Assembly: GCA_902619105.1 (NCBI GenBank)
Contig: CACNCV010000004.1
Span: 24,357 to 88,356, forward strand
DNA: 64,000 nucleotides
Source of the DNA: an uncultured Pelagibacteraceae bacterium
GTDB lineage: Bacteria > Pseudomonadota > Alphaproteobacteria > Pelagibacterales > AG-422-B15
Direction: 5' to 3'
The notes below the pieces were generated by a model, which was not told the origin of the DNA, did no database searches, and worked only from the letters and a program-made list of their open reading frames with translations. Position numbers and translations under genes: made by a program. This document shows positions 29,454 through 38,141 of the stretch, one piece after another (position 1 is the stretch's first letter; each line of letters starts with the position of its first letter).

Positions 29454-30173
29454 ATGAAAAAAATTAAAAACAGAATTTTTGTGGATAAAAAAATAAATTC
29501 GAATGATCAAATTATTCTTGATGCTGACCAGATACACTATTTGAAGAGTGTCCTGAGAACAAAAAAAAATGATTATGTTTCTGTTTTCAATCGTGAACTA
29601 CTTTTTTTGACTAGAGTCATTGATATTACAAAAAAAACATGTGAATTAGAAATAATTGATCATGAAAAAATCAAAAGTGAAAATCATAATATAACTCTAT
29701 TTTTTTCCCCGATAAAACGGACACCTTTAGAAATCATGATACAAAAGTGCTCAGAAATTGGAATTTCAATTTTTCAACCAGTAATTATGGATAGAACTAA
29801 TATTAAGAATATCAATTTTGAAAGACTGAATCTTATTGCTATTGAAGCGTGTGAGCAGTCTAATCGAAATAAAATACCAGAAATTAATAAACCTATATCA
29901 TTTGCTTCAATGATTAATGACAACTCTCTAGCAGATTATTTATATTGCTCGCTCGATAACAATAAGGAAAATATAAAAAATATAAAACTGACCAAAAACG
30001 AGACTGTTGGTATAATCATAGGACCTGAAGGAGATTTTTCAGCTAAAGAGTATGAAAGTTTGAAATCAAAGGAAAAATCTATTGGCGTTACACTTGGACC
30101 AAATATTTTAAAATCAGAAACTGCTGCAATTACCTCTACTTCAATTATTATGGACAAAATTTATAATGCTTAG
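29454..30173 (+). CDS. rsmE: 16S rRNA (uracil1498-N3)-methyltransferase RsmE
   Basis: A SPOUT-class methyltransferase acting on 16S rRNA. From ATG 29454 it has 239 residues; a longer in-frame extension back to 29319 would run into the ubiA gene and lacks family similarity. Recognisable parts are KNRIFVDKKI, QIHYLKSVLRTKKND, the EQSNRNKIPEI motif, IIGPEGDFSAKEYE and LGPNILKSETAAI (usually LGxRILRxETA). It overlaps gshA by 8 bases. Confidence 0.93.
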   Translation: MKKIKNRIFVDKKINSNDQIILDADQIHYLKSVLRTKKNDYVSVFNRELLFLTRVIDITKKTCELEIIDHEKIKSENHNITLFFSPIKRTPLEIMIQKCSEIGISIFQPVIMDRTNIKNINFERLNLIAIEACEQSNRNKIPEINKPISFASMINDNSLADYLYCSLDNNKENIKNIKLTKNETVGIIIGPEGDFSAKEYESLKSKEKSIGVTLGPNILKSETAAITSTSIIMDKIYNA

Positions 30174-31500
30174 CAAGAGTGATCTAATAAAATATTTTGA
30201 AAACGGTATTAAGAACACCTCTGAAATTAAAATAGGTACGGAGCATGAAAAATTTATTTACCACAAAAGTGATCTAAGTTTAGTTCCCTATAGCGGCGAT
30301 GTAAGTATTAACTCAATTTTTGAAGACTTTATCCAGGATGGTTGGAGACCGGTAATAGAGAACGAAAATATTATTGCACTCAATAAAGATAGGGCAAGTA
30401 TAACTCTTGAACCCGGCGGTCAATTTGAATTATCAGGAGCACCTCTAAAAACGATCCACGACACTTGTAAGGAAATAAATAATCACCTCGCTTTCACAAA
30501 AAAACTAGAAGAAAAATATAAAATTGGTTTTTTAGGACTGGGCTTCTTTCCAATTGGTGAGTTAAAAGATGTGCCAATGGTTCCAAAGAAAAGATATTCA
30601 GAGATTATGACTCCTTATATGAAATCAATTTCTGAATTAGGCCTAGAAATGATGTATCAATCAGCAACAGTTCAAGCTAATTTCGATTATATATCAGAAA
30701 GTGATATGCAAAGAAAAATTAATGTATCTGCATTCATTCAGCCAATTGTGACAGGCTTATTTTCAAACTCACCATTTAAAAATTCAAAGCTTTCTGGTTT
30801 TGAAACTTACAGAGGATATGTTTGGACAAAAACTGATCCAAACAGAACTGGTATTCCAAAGTTTTTGACTGAAAAAACTTTGAGCTTTGAGGAATACGTT
30901 GATTATGCCTTGCAAGTTCCTGTATATTCAATCATTAGAAATAATAATTACCACAATTGTACAAAGTATACATTCCAAGATCTTTTGGATGGAAAAAATA
31001 ATCAATTTGCGCCTGATGATATTTTAATTGAAGATTGGATAAATCATATCTCTACTATCTTTACTGAAGTAAGGTTAAAAACTTTTATTGAGATGAGAGG
31101 TGCTGATGCAGGAAGTTATAATACACTCTGCGCTTTACCAGCTTTTTGGACAGGCATTTTATATCAAGAAGATGCATTAGAAGAAACTTTCAAAATGATT
31201 AGTGAATTTAAATATGACGATTTAATTGAATTTAGGGGTCATGTTTTATCAAATGGACTCAATTCTTTATATAAGAACAAAACTGGTTGGGAATTAGCAG
31301 GGAAACTTTTGAATATCTCATTTGAGGGACTCAAGAGGCGAGGTAAGAAAAATTTATACGGAGATGATGAAACCGTTCACTTAGATTATTTATTTGAAGT
31401 AATCGATAAAAAAGAAACTGCATCAGAAAAAGCTAAAAAACAATATTTTCAAAAAGATAAATTGAACATACAGAAGCTTTTTGAAGGCGAGTCTTTTTAA
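30166..31500 (+). CDS. gshA: Glutamate-cysteine ligase, plant/alphaproteobacterial type
   Basis: First enzyme of glutathione synthesis. It has 444 residues of the GCS2/plant-type class: KIGTEHEKFIYH, ITLEPGGQFELSGAPL, MMYQSATVQANFDY, DPNRTGIPKF and TFIEMRGADAG. The class is common in alphaproteobacteria and plants and unlike E. coli GshA. It begins 8 bases before the rsmE stop, and its 3' end overlaps mscS (minus) by 4 bases. A monothiol glutaredoxin at 61760 is consistent with glutathione use. Confidence 0.94.
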   Translation: MLSKSDLIKYFENGIKNTSEIKIGTEHEKFIYHKSDLSLVPYSGDVSINSIFEDFIQDGWRPVIENENIIALNKDRASITLEPGGQFELSGAPLKTIHDTCKEINNHLAFTKKLEEKYKIGFLGLGFFPIGELKDVPMVPKKRYSEIMTPYMKSISELGLEMMYQSATVQANFDYISESDMQRKINVSAFIQPIVTGLFSNSPFKNSKLSGFETYRGYVWTKTDPNRTGIPKFLTEKTLSFEEYVDYALQVPVYSIIRNNNYHNCTKYTFQDLLDGKNNQFAPDDILIEDWINHISTIFTEVRLKTFIEMRGADAGSYNTLCALPAFWTGILYQEDALEETFKMISEFKYDDLIEFRGHVLSNGLNSLYKNKTGWELAGKLLNISFEGLKRRGKKNLYGDDETVHLDYLFEVIDKKETASEKAKKQYFQKDKLNIQKLFEGESF

Positions 31501-32579
31501 TTTTTTTCGATATAAATTGATTGAGAAGGAAAAGCGAAGCCAGCACCATTTTTTTCAACAATTTCTTTTATTTCTAAAGCTAATTTTTCCTTGATCTCTA
31601 ACCATTCCCCCCAATTTGTAGTTGTTGCAAAACAGTAAATTAACAAATCAATTGAGCTATCTGAAAACTTTTCAATTCTTACAAACAATGGCTGTTCAGA
31701 AGATTTAACAAAATTACCATCGTTAGTGATGTAGTCATCTATTTCATCTCTAATTTTTCGCAACTGGTCACGAGTTGTTCTATATTCTAAGCCGATATTC
31801 CAATATATACGTCTACTTTTCATATTGCTGAAATTTGTGACGGCATTTTCAGCAAAATTAAAATTTGGAACCATAACGGGTGAAGAGTCGAATCTTCTAA
31901 CTAATGTGGACCGAAAACCTATTTTTTCTACTACCCCTTCAACAATATTTTCAACTTTAATCCAATCTCCATTTTGAAATCGTTTCTCTAATAAAATTAA
32001 AATACCTGATATCAGATTTTTAAATAAATCTTGCGCACCCAAAGCTACAGCTACACTGAGAAGTCCAAGTCCAGCAAGAATTGGTCCAACCTTTATTCCC
32101 CATATTTCTAAAACTGCTGCTGCTCCAATTACAAATATGAAGAATTTTAGAATTCTTACCCCCCAATCGATAAGATCATTAGTTAGCAATTCACCCAATT
32201 TGTGAACAAATGATGAAATAGGATCAATAATTTTGTATAAAAACCAAAATATTTGAATTGTGATGAGTGAACGATTTAAATTTGCAGCAAACAGTTCAAG
32301 AGTTGTATTTAAATTTAAATATTGAGTGCTTATATATACGCCAATTACTAAAGGAAAAAATCTGAGAGGGCCGTCAAAGGCCTCAAGCATAGTATCGTCA
32401 ATCTTAGTCTTAGATTTTTTTACAACAACTTTTAATCTACCAATCACAATTTTCGAAAAAACTGATCTTAAAATTGTAAATATTAAAAGAATTACTATTG
32501 CGACTAAAATATTGTTCAGATCAATGCCAAAAACTCCTTGGTTCCATACAGATGACACTAAATTTAAAAAATTTTCCAT
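31497..32579 (-). CDS. Small-conductance mechanosensitive channel (MscS family)
   Basis: An inner-membrane tension-gated channel releasing solutes on osmotic downshock. It has 360 residues with about four membrane segments, then the pore-lining helix GLGLLSVAVALGAQDLFKN and the beta-domain start RFQNGDWIKVENIVEGVVE, followed by IGFRSTLVRRFDSSPVMVPN. The cytoplasmic alpha/beta domain continues to the C-terminus. It is convergent with gshA (4-base overlap). Confidence 0.92.
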   Translation of the reverse strand: MENFLNLVSSVWNQGVFGIDLNNILVAIVILLIFTILRSVFSKIVIGRLKVVVKKSKTKIDDTMLEAFDGPLRFFPLVIGVYISTQYLNLNTTLELFAANLNRSLITIQIFWFLYKIIDPISSFVHKLGELLTNDLIDWGVRILKFFIFVIGAAAVLEIWGIKVGPILAGLGLLSVAVALGAQDLFKNLISGILILLEKRFQNGDWIKVENIVEGVVEKIGFRSTLVRRFDSSPVMVPNFNFAENAVTNFSNMKSRRIYWNIGLEYRTTRDQLRKIRDEIDDYITNDGNFVKSSEQPLFVRIEKFSDSSIDLLIYCFATTTNWGEWLEIKEKLALEIKEIVEKNGAGFAFPSQSIYIEKN

Positions 32580-32621
32580 TGGCTAAACATACCTTATTTG
32601 TTTTGTTAAGAACAGATTTAG

Positions 32622-33485
32622 TTAGGTGAGAAAATTATTAATTTCACTTGCAACATCCTCAGTTTTTTCAAGTGGGAGCATGTGCGATGTATCATCAATA
32701 AAACAAATTTCAGTTTGAGGATTTAATTTTTTTATTCTGTTTTGGCTTGTCTCATTACAGACAACGCTATTAGGTGTAAGTATAATCTTAATTGGAATAT
32801 TAATTTTCTTTAAATCGAACCAAACCTCGTGCGAGGTAAGTTTAAAGCAAGCCGATTCCCAGCGTGGGTCACATTTTAAAACGTATTTATTTTGGTCATT
32901 TTTTTTAAGTCCATATTGCACATAGTCCGTTATTATTTCTTTACTGATATTTTTAAAAAGAGGCTTACTTGAAAAATATTTATGAGCTTCAGCTTCGCTA
33001 TTCCACAAATTACGTCTAATCAAAGCATTCTTTGAAAGAGGACTTGCTAAATGAGCAAGATTAACAATCTGCAAAAGCTTGTATGAAATGATATAACGCA
33101 ATGGCAATATGACTGGATCTATAAGAATAAGTTTCTTTACTAATTTAGGTTTTGAGAGAGCGAGCAGCAAACTTGCAGTACCCCCCATTGAATGCCCAGA
33201 TAAAGTCACTGGCTCATTATGTTTTTTAACTAATTGCTCTAAATCATCTCTGAAAGTATACCATGATTTTAGTTTATTAGAGTCTGCCATCAAATCGGTT
33301 TCGCCATGACCACGCATATCATATGTTATAACCTCGTACGAGTTATCAATTTTATTTAAGAGATCAGTATATGCCTGCCCACAGAAACCATTAGCATGAG
33401 AAAAATATAGTATATCGTTTGTTTTTTTTGATCTCCTGTACGTTACGATATTACCAGTGTCAATTTTGACATTTTCTTTAATCAT
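32622..33485 (-). CDS. Alpha/beta-hydrolase, 287 aa
   Basis: An alpha/beta-hydrolase-fold enzyme. The oxyanion-hole block is YFSHANGFCGQAY, the nucleophile elbow GHSMGG (Ser), and the C-terminal catalytic histidine is in DDTSHMLPLE; a DMRGHGETD strand precedes the elbow. The ATG at 33485 lies 5 bases after the previous gene's stop; the upstream extension to 33560 would sit inside that gene. The substrate is unknown. It belongs to a minus-strand run with DUF1289 and a DUF4396-like protein. Confidence 0.83.
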   Translation of the reverse strand: MIKENVKIDTGNIVTYRRSKKTNDILYFSHANGFCGQAYTDLLNKIDNSYEVITYDMRGHGETDLMADSNKLKSWYTFRDDLEQLVKKHNEPVTLSGHSMGGTASLLLALSKPKLVKKLILIDPVILPLRYIISYKLLQIVNLAHLASPLSKNALIRRNLWNSEAEAHKYFSSKPLFKNISKEIITDYVQYGLKKNDQNKYVLKCDPRWESACFKLTSHEVWFDLKKINIPIKIILTPNSVVCNETSQNRIKKLNPQTEICFIDDTSHMLPLEKTEDVASEINNFLT

Positions 33486-33489
33486 TATT

Positions 33490-33915
33490 TTAATGACATG
33501 ACTCGTTATATTTTTTGAGTCTGTAATAATTATATGGAAGCGGGGTAATGAAACCCGCAAGCAGCATAAAAGGAATTATTGTAATAGTAAGAACTCCGCC
33601 AGCAAATATTAAATCTGTAGCATTCATAGCTATTTCCATGCTAACCATGCTGATAAAACTCATTTTAAATGCAATACTAATTGCTTCAGCAAAAACAAAA
33701 GTTCTCATTAGAATAATGGTTTCTAATATAATGCTTGTAATCAAGCCATTAAGTATTGCGAGCAACATCACCACATATATAGATAATGAGTGATCAATGA
33801 TTTGAAAGTAATAAATTGTTCCAAAGTCACCAATACTGCAACCTATCAAACACCACATTGTATTATAGCTTGCTTTTTGCCAAGTATGTTTACACGTCCA
33901 GCTAATATCAAACAT
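33490..33915 (-). CDS. Small integral membrane protein, DUF4396-like
   Basis: 141 residues with four hydrophobic segments. The blocks TWQKASYNTMWCLIGCSIGD and the later SMEIAMNATDLI resemble DUF4396 membrane proteins, in which Cys/Gly-rich NTxxCLxGCSIGD lies in the first helix; I give the family name with moderate confidence. No enzymatic motif is visible. Its ATG overlaps the DUF1289 gene by 8 bases and the hydrolase starts just after it, so the three are likely co-expressed. Function is unknown. Confidence 0.65.
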   Translation of the reverse strand: MFDISWTCKHTWQKASYNTMWCLIGCSIGDFGTIYYFQIIDHSLSIYVVMLLAILNGLITSIILETIILMRTFVFAEAISIAFKMSFISMVSMEIAMNATDLIFAGGVLTITIIPFMLLAGFITPLPYNYYRLKKYNESCH

Positions 33916-34123
33916 GATTTTTTAAAAATTCTTTTTTTCTTTCTTGAGTGTCTTCTATTACTAACTGCTTTTCAGAGTTGCTCATTTTTACCCAATTAGT
34001 TATTTCAAACTGCTCCCTAAAACAACCAATGCAAACATTCCCATCCATGAAGTCTTTCTTATATTTACAAATTTTTACACATGGACTACCGATATATTCA
34101 GTGTTTTCTTTAAATTGGGCCAT
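33908..34123 (-). CDS. DUF1289 family protein
   Basis: A 71-residue protein with the DUF1289 cysteine pattern: SPCVKICKYKKD...VCIGCFR, then EITNWVKMSNSEK. Four cysteines (CxxxC and CxxC) could bind a metal or Fe-S cluster. Function is not established. It is the first gene of a minus-strand run and is divergent from rpoZ across 77 bases. Confidence 0.88.
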   Translation of the reverse strand: MAQFKENTEYIGSPCVKICKYKKDFMDGNVCIGCFREQFEITNWVKMSNSEKQLVIEDTQERKKEFLKNHV

Positions 34124-34200
34124 TTGCTTAATAAATTAAACTTTCAGCTTGATTTATTTATATATTTCAATAAAAAGCAACATCAATTCCAAATATTCTT

Positions 34201-34857
34201 ATGGCACGAATTACTGTTGAAGATTGTATAAAGTTGGTAAATAACCAATACGATTTAGTCATATTAGCCAAAGAAAGAGCTGTTCAATTAGGTAGAGGAG
34301 CTACTCCAGCTGTTGATCCTGAAAATGATAAAAAACCTGTTATTGCTCTTCGAGAAATTGGAGAGTCAAAAATAACTGCTGAAGAGTTAAAGGAAAGTAT
34401 TGTTTCGAAGCTTAGACAAATACCTGATTATGAAGAAGAGGAAGAATTGGAAGAAGTTGATAATGATACTTTCAGACAAATGTATCAAGGTGGTTTATCA
34501 AAGTCAGAAATGGAAAAATCGGCTACGAGAAAATTTACTGCTCGTTCACCAAGAGTAGAGTCTAGAGCAAAGCCAATTGAAGAAGTTATTCAACCACAAC
34601 CATCCTCTGATGAAATAGTTCCAAGCGATGATGAACTTGAAAAAATTGAACAAGAAAATTCTGAAATTGATATGATGAATGATGTAGAAAGTTCAGAGTC
34701 AGCAGAAGAGCCTACATCACCAAGTGAATCCATGAATGTATCTGAGGTTGAGGAAACTGAAGTAAACAGCATTGAAAGAGAAGAGGTTTTAGAAAGTATC
34801 GATATAGCTTCTGAAACTGAGACAGTAACTCAAGAAGAAAACGATACAAAAGATTAG
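34201..34857 (+). CDS. rpoZ: RNA polymerase omega subunit with long acidic C-terminal extension
   Basis: The omega subunit assists assembly of RNA polymerase. The N-terminal part is standard: MARITVEDCIKLVNNQYDLV, AKERAVQLGRGATPAV, NDKKPVIALREIGE (to about residue 75). The whole is 218 residues, well above the usual 70-130. From about residue 80 it is low-complexity and acidic, rich in Glu, Ser and Asp, and likely disordered. No frameshift explains the length. It precedes a pair of acyl-CoA dehydrogenases by 8 bases, probably only sharing transcription. spoT/relA is not adjacent here. Confidence 0.9.
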   Translation: MARITVEDCIKLVNNQYDLVILAKERAVQLGRGATPAVDPENDKKPVIALREIGESKITAEELKESIVSKLRQIPDYEEEEELEEVDNDTFRQMYQGGLSKSEMEKSATRKFTARSPRVESRAKPIEEVIQPQPSSDEIVPSDDELEKIEQENSEIDMMNDVESSESAEEPTSPSESMNVSEVEETEVNSIEREEVLESIDIASETETVTQEENDTKD

Positions 34858-34865
34858 TAGCTATC

Positions 34866-35996
34866 ATGAATTTTGATTTTTCAGATGATCAAAAACTCCT
34901 ACGTGATCAAGCTAGAAAATTTTTATTCGATAAGTGTGATCGTAAATCAGTAAGAACAATTCTTGATGACGATCAACTGCATTATCATAAAGAACTATGG
35001 TCACAAATATCTGAAATGGGTTGGACTGGAACTGCAATTCCAGAGGAATATGGTGGACTTGGTCTCGGTATGTTGGAACTATGCGTCATAGCAGAAGAAT
35101 TGGGAAGATCTCTAGCACCCACACCATTCTCATCCTCAATATATTTATTTGCAGAATTTATTAAAAACTATGGATCTGAAGATCAAAAGAAAAAATTCTT
35201 ACCTTTGATTGCATCAGGAGAAAAAATAGGCACGTTTGCCCTATCCGAAACAAATGGGACGCCAAAACCATCAAATGTAAAAACAGAATATTCATCAGAA
35301 AAAATTAATGGCTACAAATCACCTGTAAGTGATGGAGAGACAGCCGATTATCTAATAATTGCTGCCAACAGCGATAATAAAGGAAATAGAAATTCACTTT
35401 CATTATACATAGTTGATTTACATCAAGATGGAGTAAGCAAAACAAGCCTTGAAACAATTGATCCAACGCGACCTGCGTGCAGTATTAAATTTGAAAATGT
35501 AAAAGCCGAAATGCTCGGTGAGCAAGGTATGGCATGGGATATGACAGAAAACATATTCAACAGAGCGGCAGTTTTGTATTCTTTTGAGCAAGTTGGAGGA
35601 GCGCAGGTTTCTCTGGATGAAGCAAAAAAGTATTCAATGGAAAGATTTGCTTTTGGAAGACAAATTGGTTCATTTCAGGCTTTAAAGCATAAAATGGCAG
35701 ATATGTATGTTAAAATTGAATTAGCTAGATCAAATGCATACTATGGGGCATGGGCTTTGAGCACTGACTCCAATGAATTACCAGTTGCGGCAGCTGGCGC
35801 AAGAGTTAGCGCCTCTGATGCCTTCAATTATGCTGCAAAAGAGAATATTCAGATTCATGGAGGAGTTGGCTTTACCTGGGATTATGATTGCCACTTGTTT
35901 TATCGTAGATCAAAACTACTTTCTTTAAATATTGGCAGTACAAGACAATGGAAAGAAAATTTAATTTCAAATCTTGAGAAAAGGAATATAGTTTAG
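34866..35996 (+). CDS. Acyl-CoA dehydrogenase, small-subunit type (PimD-like)
   Basis: An FAD-dependent acyl-CoA dehydrogenase-fold protein of 376 residues: an N-terminal helical domain (DFSDDQKLLRDQARKFL), middle beta domain, and C-terminal block ERFAFGRQIGSFQALKHKMADMY with IQIHGGVGFTWDYDCHLF. The usual C-terminal GGTxEIQ is replaced by NIGSTRQWKENL, as in one partner of two-component dehydrogenases. It lies 2 bases from the next dehydrogenase, so an alpha2beta2-type complex is likely. The substrate is unknown; dicarboxylic or steroid-side-chain acyl-CoAs are known for this class. Confidence 0.83.
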   Translation: MNFDFSDDQKLLRDQARKFLFDKCDRKSVRTILDDDQLHYHKELWSQISEMGWTGTAIPEEYGGLGLGMLELCVIAEELGRSLAPTPFSSSIYLFAEFIKNYGSEDQKKKFLPLIASGEKIGTFALSETNGTPKPSNVKTEYSSEKINGYKSPVSDGETADYLIIAANSDNKGNRNSLSLYIVDLHQDGVSKTSLETIDPTRPACSIKFENVKAEMLGEQGMAWDMTENIFNRAAVLYSFEQVGGAQVSLDEAKKYSMERFAFGRQIGSFQALKHKMADMYVKIELARSNAYYGAWALSTDSNELPVAAAGARVSASDAFNYAAKENIQIHGGVGFTWDYDCHLFYRRSKLLSLNIGSTRQWKENLISNLEKRNIV

Positions 35997-35998
35997 TT

Positions 35999-37282
35999 AT
36001 GGACTTTAATGATTCACAGCAGGAAGCTGCATTTAGAAAAGAAGCAAGGGATTTTCTTGAGGCAAATGCAGAAAAAAGATCAATAATTTCTGATAAGCCT
36101 AATGATAAAAGCCCTCAGATTGCTGTTGCAGGAGCTCCTGAAACAGTAAAGGGTGGTAAAGAAGCAGCTCAGGAGGCTTTAGAGCGAGCTAAAGTATGGC
36201 AAAAGAAAAAAGCTGAAGCAGGGTTTGCTGCTATTTTATGGCCAAAAGAGTTTGGTGGATATGGTGGATCGCCTATACAGCAAGTTATCTATTCTCAAGA
36301 GGAACATGATTATTTAGTTCCTTCTGGCTATTTTGAAATTGGAATTGGTATGCTTGGCCCGACAATGATGGTATGGGGAAAAGATGAAGATAAAAAAAGA
36401 TATTTACCTAAAATGATTACAGGTGAAGAAATATGGTGCCAGCTTTTTTCAGAACCTTCAGCAGGATCAGATTTAGCTGGAATTAAAATGAAAGCTGAAA
36501 AAGATGGCGATGAGTGGGTTTTAAATGGTCAAAAAGTTTGGACATCTGGTGCACACTTTGCAGATTATGGAATGATAGTTGCAAGATCTGATCCATCTGC
36601 CTTAAAACATAGAGGCCTTACTTATTTTTATTTAGATATGAAGACACCTGGTATCGAAGTTAGGCCAATCAAGCAGATTTCAGGCACATCAAATTTTAAT
36701 GAAGTATTCTTCAACGATGTAAGAATACCTGATAGCCAAAGATTAGGTGGAGAAGGTGAGGGCTGGAAAGTTGCGCTTACTACTCTCATGAATGAAAGAC
36801 TTGCTGTTGGAGATCCTCCTGGACTTGACTTCGATCAAATATTTGAAGCAACGAAGGAATTAGAAGTGGAGGATGGTCTTGCAATTAAGAACAGTGAAGT
36901 AAGACAAAAAATGGCTGACTGGTATGTTCAATCTCGTGGTTTGCAATACACAAAATTTAGAAGTATTACTGCTTTGTCAAAAGGCCAAACCCCTGGCCCA
37001 GAGCTATCAATAAGCAAACTTGTTACAGCATCAAAAATGCAAGATGTTTCAGCCTACGCACTTGAATTAATGGATTCAGCAGGCATGGTTCATCATGATC
37101 AAAACCCTGTATTAAAGAACTTATTTCAAAATGGATACTTTTTCTCTGCGGCAATGAGAATTGCTGGTGGTACAGATGAAGTTCTTCGAAATATCATTGC
37201 AGAGCGAGTTCTTGGGTTACCACAAGATGAAAGAGCGGATAAAAAAGTTCCATTTAACGAACTTCCTTCTGGCAAAAACTAA
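35999..37282 (+). CDS. Acyl-CoA dehydrogenase, large-subunit type (PimC-like)
   Basis: The second of a tandem dehydrogenase pair, 427 residues. It has WPKEFGGYGGSPIQQ, EIWCQLFSEPSAGSDLAG, NGQKVWTSGAHFADYG, QTPGPELSISKL and IAGGTDEVLRNIIAERVLGL. At the position of the MCAD catalytic glutamate it has Gly (AGGT). An insertion near residues 25-60, rich in Ala/Lys, distinguishes it from the pair at 42743. It probably works with the preceding gene as a heteromer. The ATG lies 2 bases after the previous stop. Confidence 0.85.
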   Translation: MDFNDSQQEAAFRKEARDFLEANAEKRSIISDKPNDKSPQIAVAGAPETVKGGKEAAQEALERAKVWQKKKAEAGFAAILWPKEFGGYGGSPIQQVIYSQEEHDYLVPSGYFEIGIGMLGPTMMVWGKDEDKKRYLPKMITGEEIWCQLFSEPSAGSDLAGIKMKAEKDGDEWVLNGQKVWTSGAHFADYGMIVARSDPSALKHRGLTYFYLDMKTPGIEVRPIKQISGTSNFNEVFFNDVRIPDSQRLGGEGEGWKVALTTLMNERLAVGDPPGLDFDQIFEATKELEVEDGLAIKNSEVRQKMADWYVQSRGLQYTKFRSITALSKGQTPGPELSISKLVTASKMQDVSAYALELMDSAGMVHHDQNPVLKNLFQNGYFFSAAMRIAGGTDEVLRNIIAERVLGLPQDERADKKVPFNELPSGKN

Positions 37283-37289
37283 GCTCTAA

Positions 37290-38141
37290 GTGTTTACAAC
37301 GATATTTAGCAATGTTGCCTCTGGCGACTTGCTATTTTCTGTAATGTTATTGGTAAGCACTGGTATTTTTGCTGGATTTATTGCAGGACTTTTTGGAATT
37401 GGTGGAGGTGTAGTTGTTGTGCCTGCTCTATACTATATCTACACACTAGCAGAAGTAGATGAGAGCATAAGGATGCATTTAGCTGTTGGAACTTCTCTTG
37501 CAAATATTGTACCAATTTCAATTATATCAGCCATAAATCATCACAGAAGAGGTTCAGTAAATTTAGATTTTTTAAAATTTATTTTTTTGTCGTTATTGAT
37601 CGGAGTGATTTTTGGTTCGATAGCAGTATCATTTCTTGAAGGCAGCAGCCTAATACTAATTTATTCTATAATTTTATTTTTTGTTGCTCTTCAATTTTTC
37701 TTTTGGAAAGATGAATGGAGATTTGCAGATAAATTTCCAAACAATTTAAAAGGTCATGGCTATGGATCAACAATTGGTTTTTTATCCGTAATAATAGGTG
37801 TTGGTGGCGGCTCAATAAGTATACCTATCTTAAAACTTTATAACTTCGATATACACCGTGCAATTGGAACTGCTGCTGGTATTGGAACAATAATTGCTGT
37901 TCCTGGTACAATTGGTTTCATCATAGCGGGAATTCAAAACAATGTATCCTTACCTCTTACTTATGGATACGTAAGTTTTGTAGGTTTAATTTTAATAACG
38001 CCCATGACAATTATTGGCGCCCCTTTAGGAGTAAGATTTGCCCATTATCTTTCCAAAGGTAAATTAAGCTTTATTTTTGGTTTATTTATTTTATTTATGT
38101 CCATTCGCTTCTTTATTGAATGGACATCACTAACATCATAG
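37290..38141 (+). CDS. TauE/SafE (TSUP) family permease
   Basis: An integral membrane protein of 283 residues with about eight helices. Two related glycine-rich halves are visible: FAGFIAGLFGIGGGVVVVPA near the N-terminus and VIIGVGGGSISIPIL in the middle, the hallmark of the family that exports sulfite or other organosulfur anions. The direction and substrate are not determined. A GTG start at 37290 follows the dehydrogenase by 7 bases. The 3' end overlaps the convergent phosphohexomutase by 6 bases. Confidence 0.88.
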   Translation: MFTTIFSNVASGDLLFSVMLLVSTGIFAGFIAGLFGIGGGVVVVPALYYIYTLAEVDESIRMHLAVGTSLANIVPISIISAINHHRRGSVNLDFLKFIFLSLLIGVIFGSIAVSFLEGSSLILIYSIILFFVALQFFFWKDEWRFADKFPNNLKGHGYGSTIGFLSVIIGVGGGSISIPILKLYNFDIHRAIGTAAGIGTIIAVPGTIGFIIAGIQNNVSLPLTYGYVSFVGLILITPMTIIGAPLGVRFAHYLSKGKLSFIFGLFILFMSIRFFIEWTSLTS

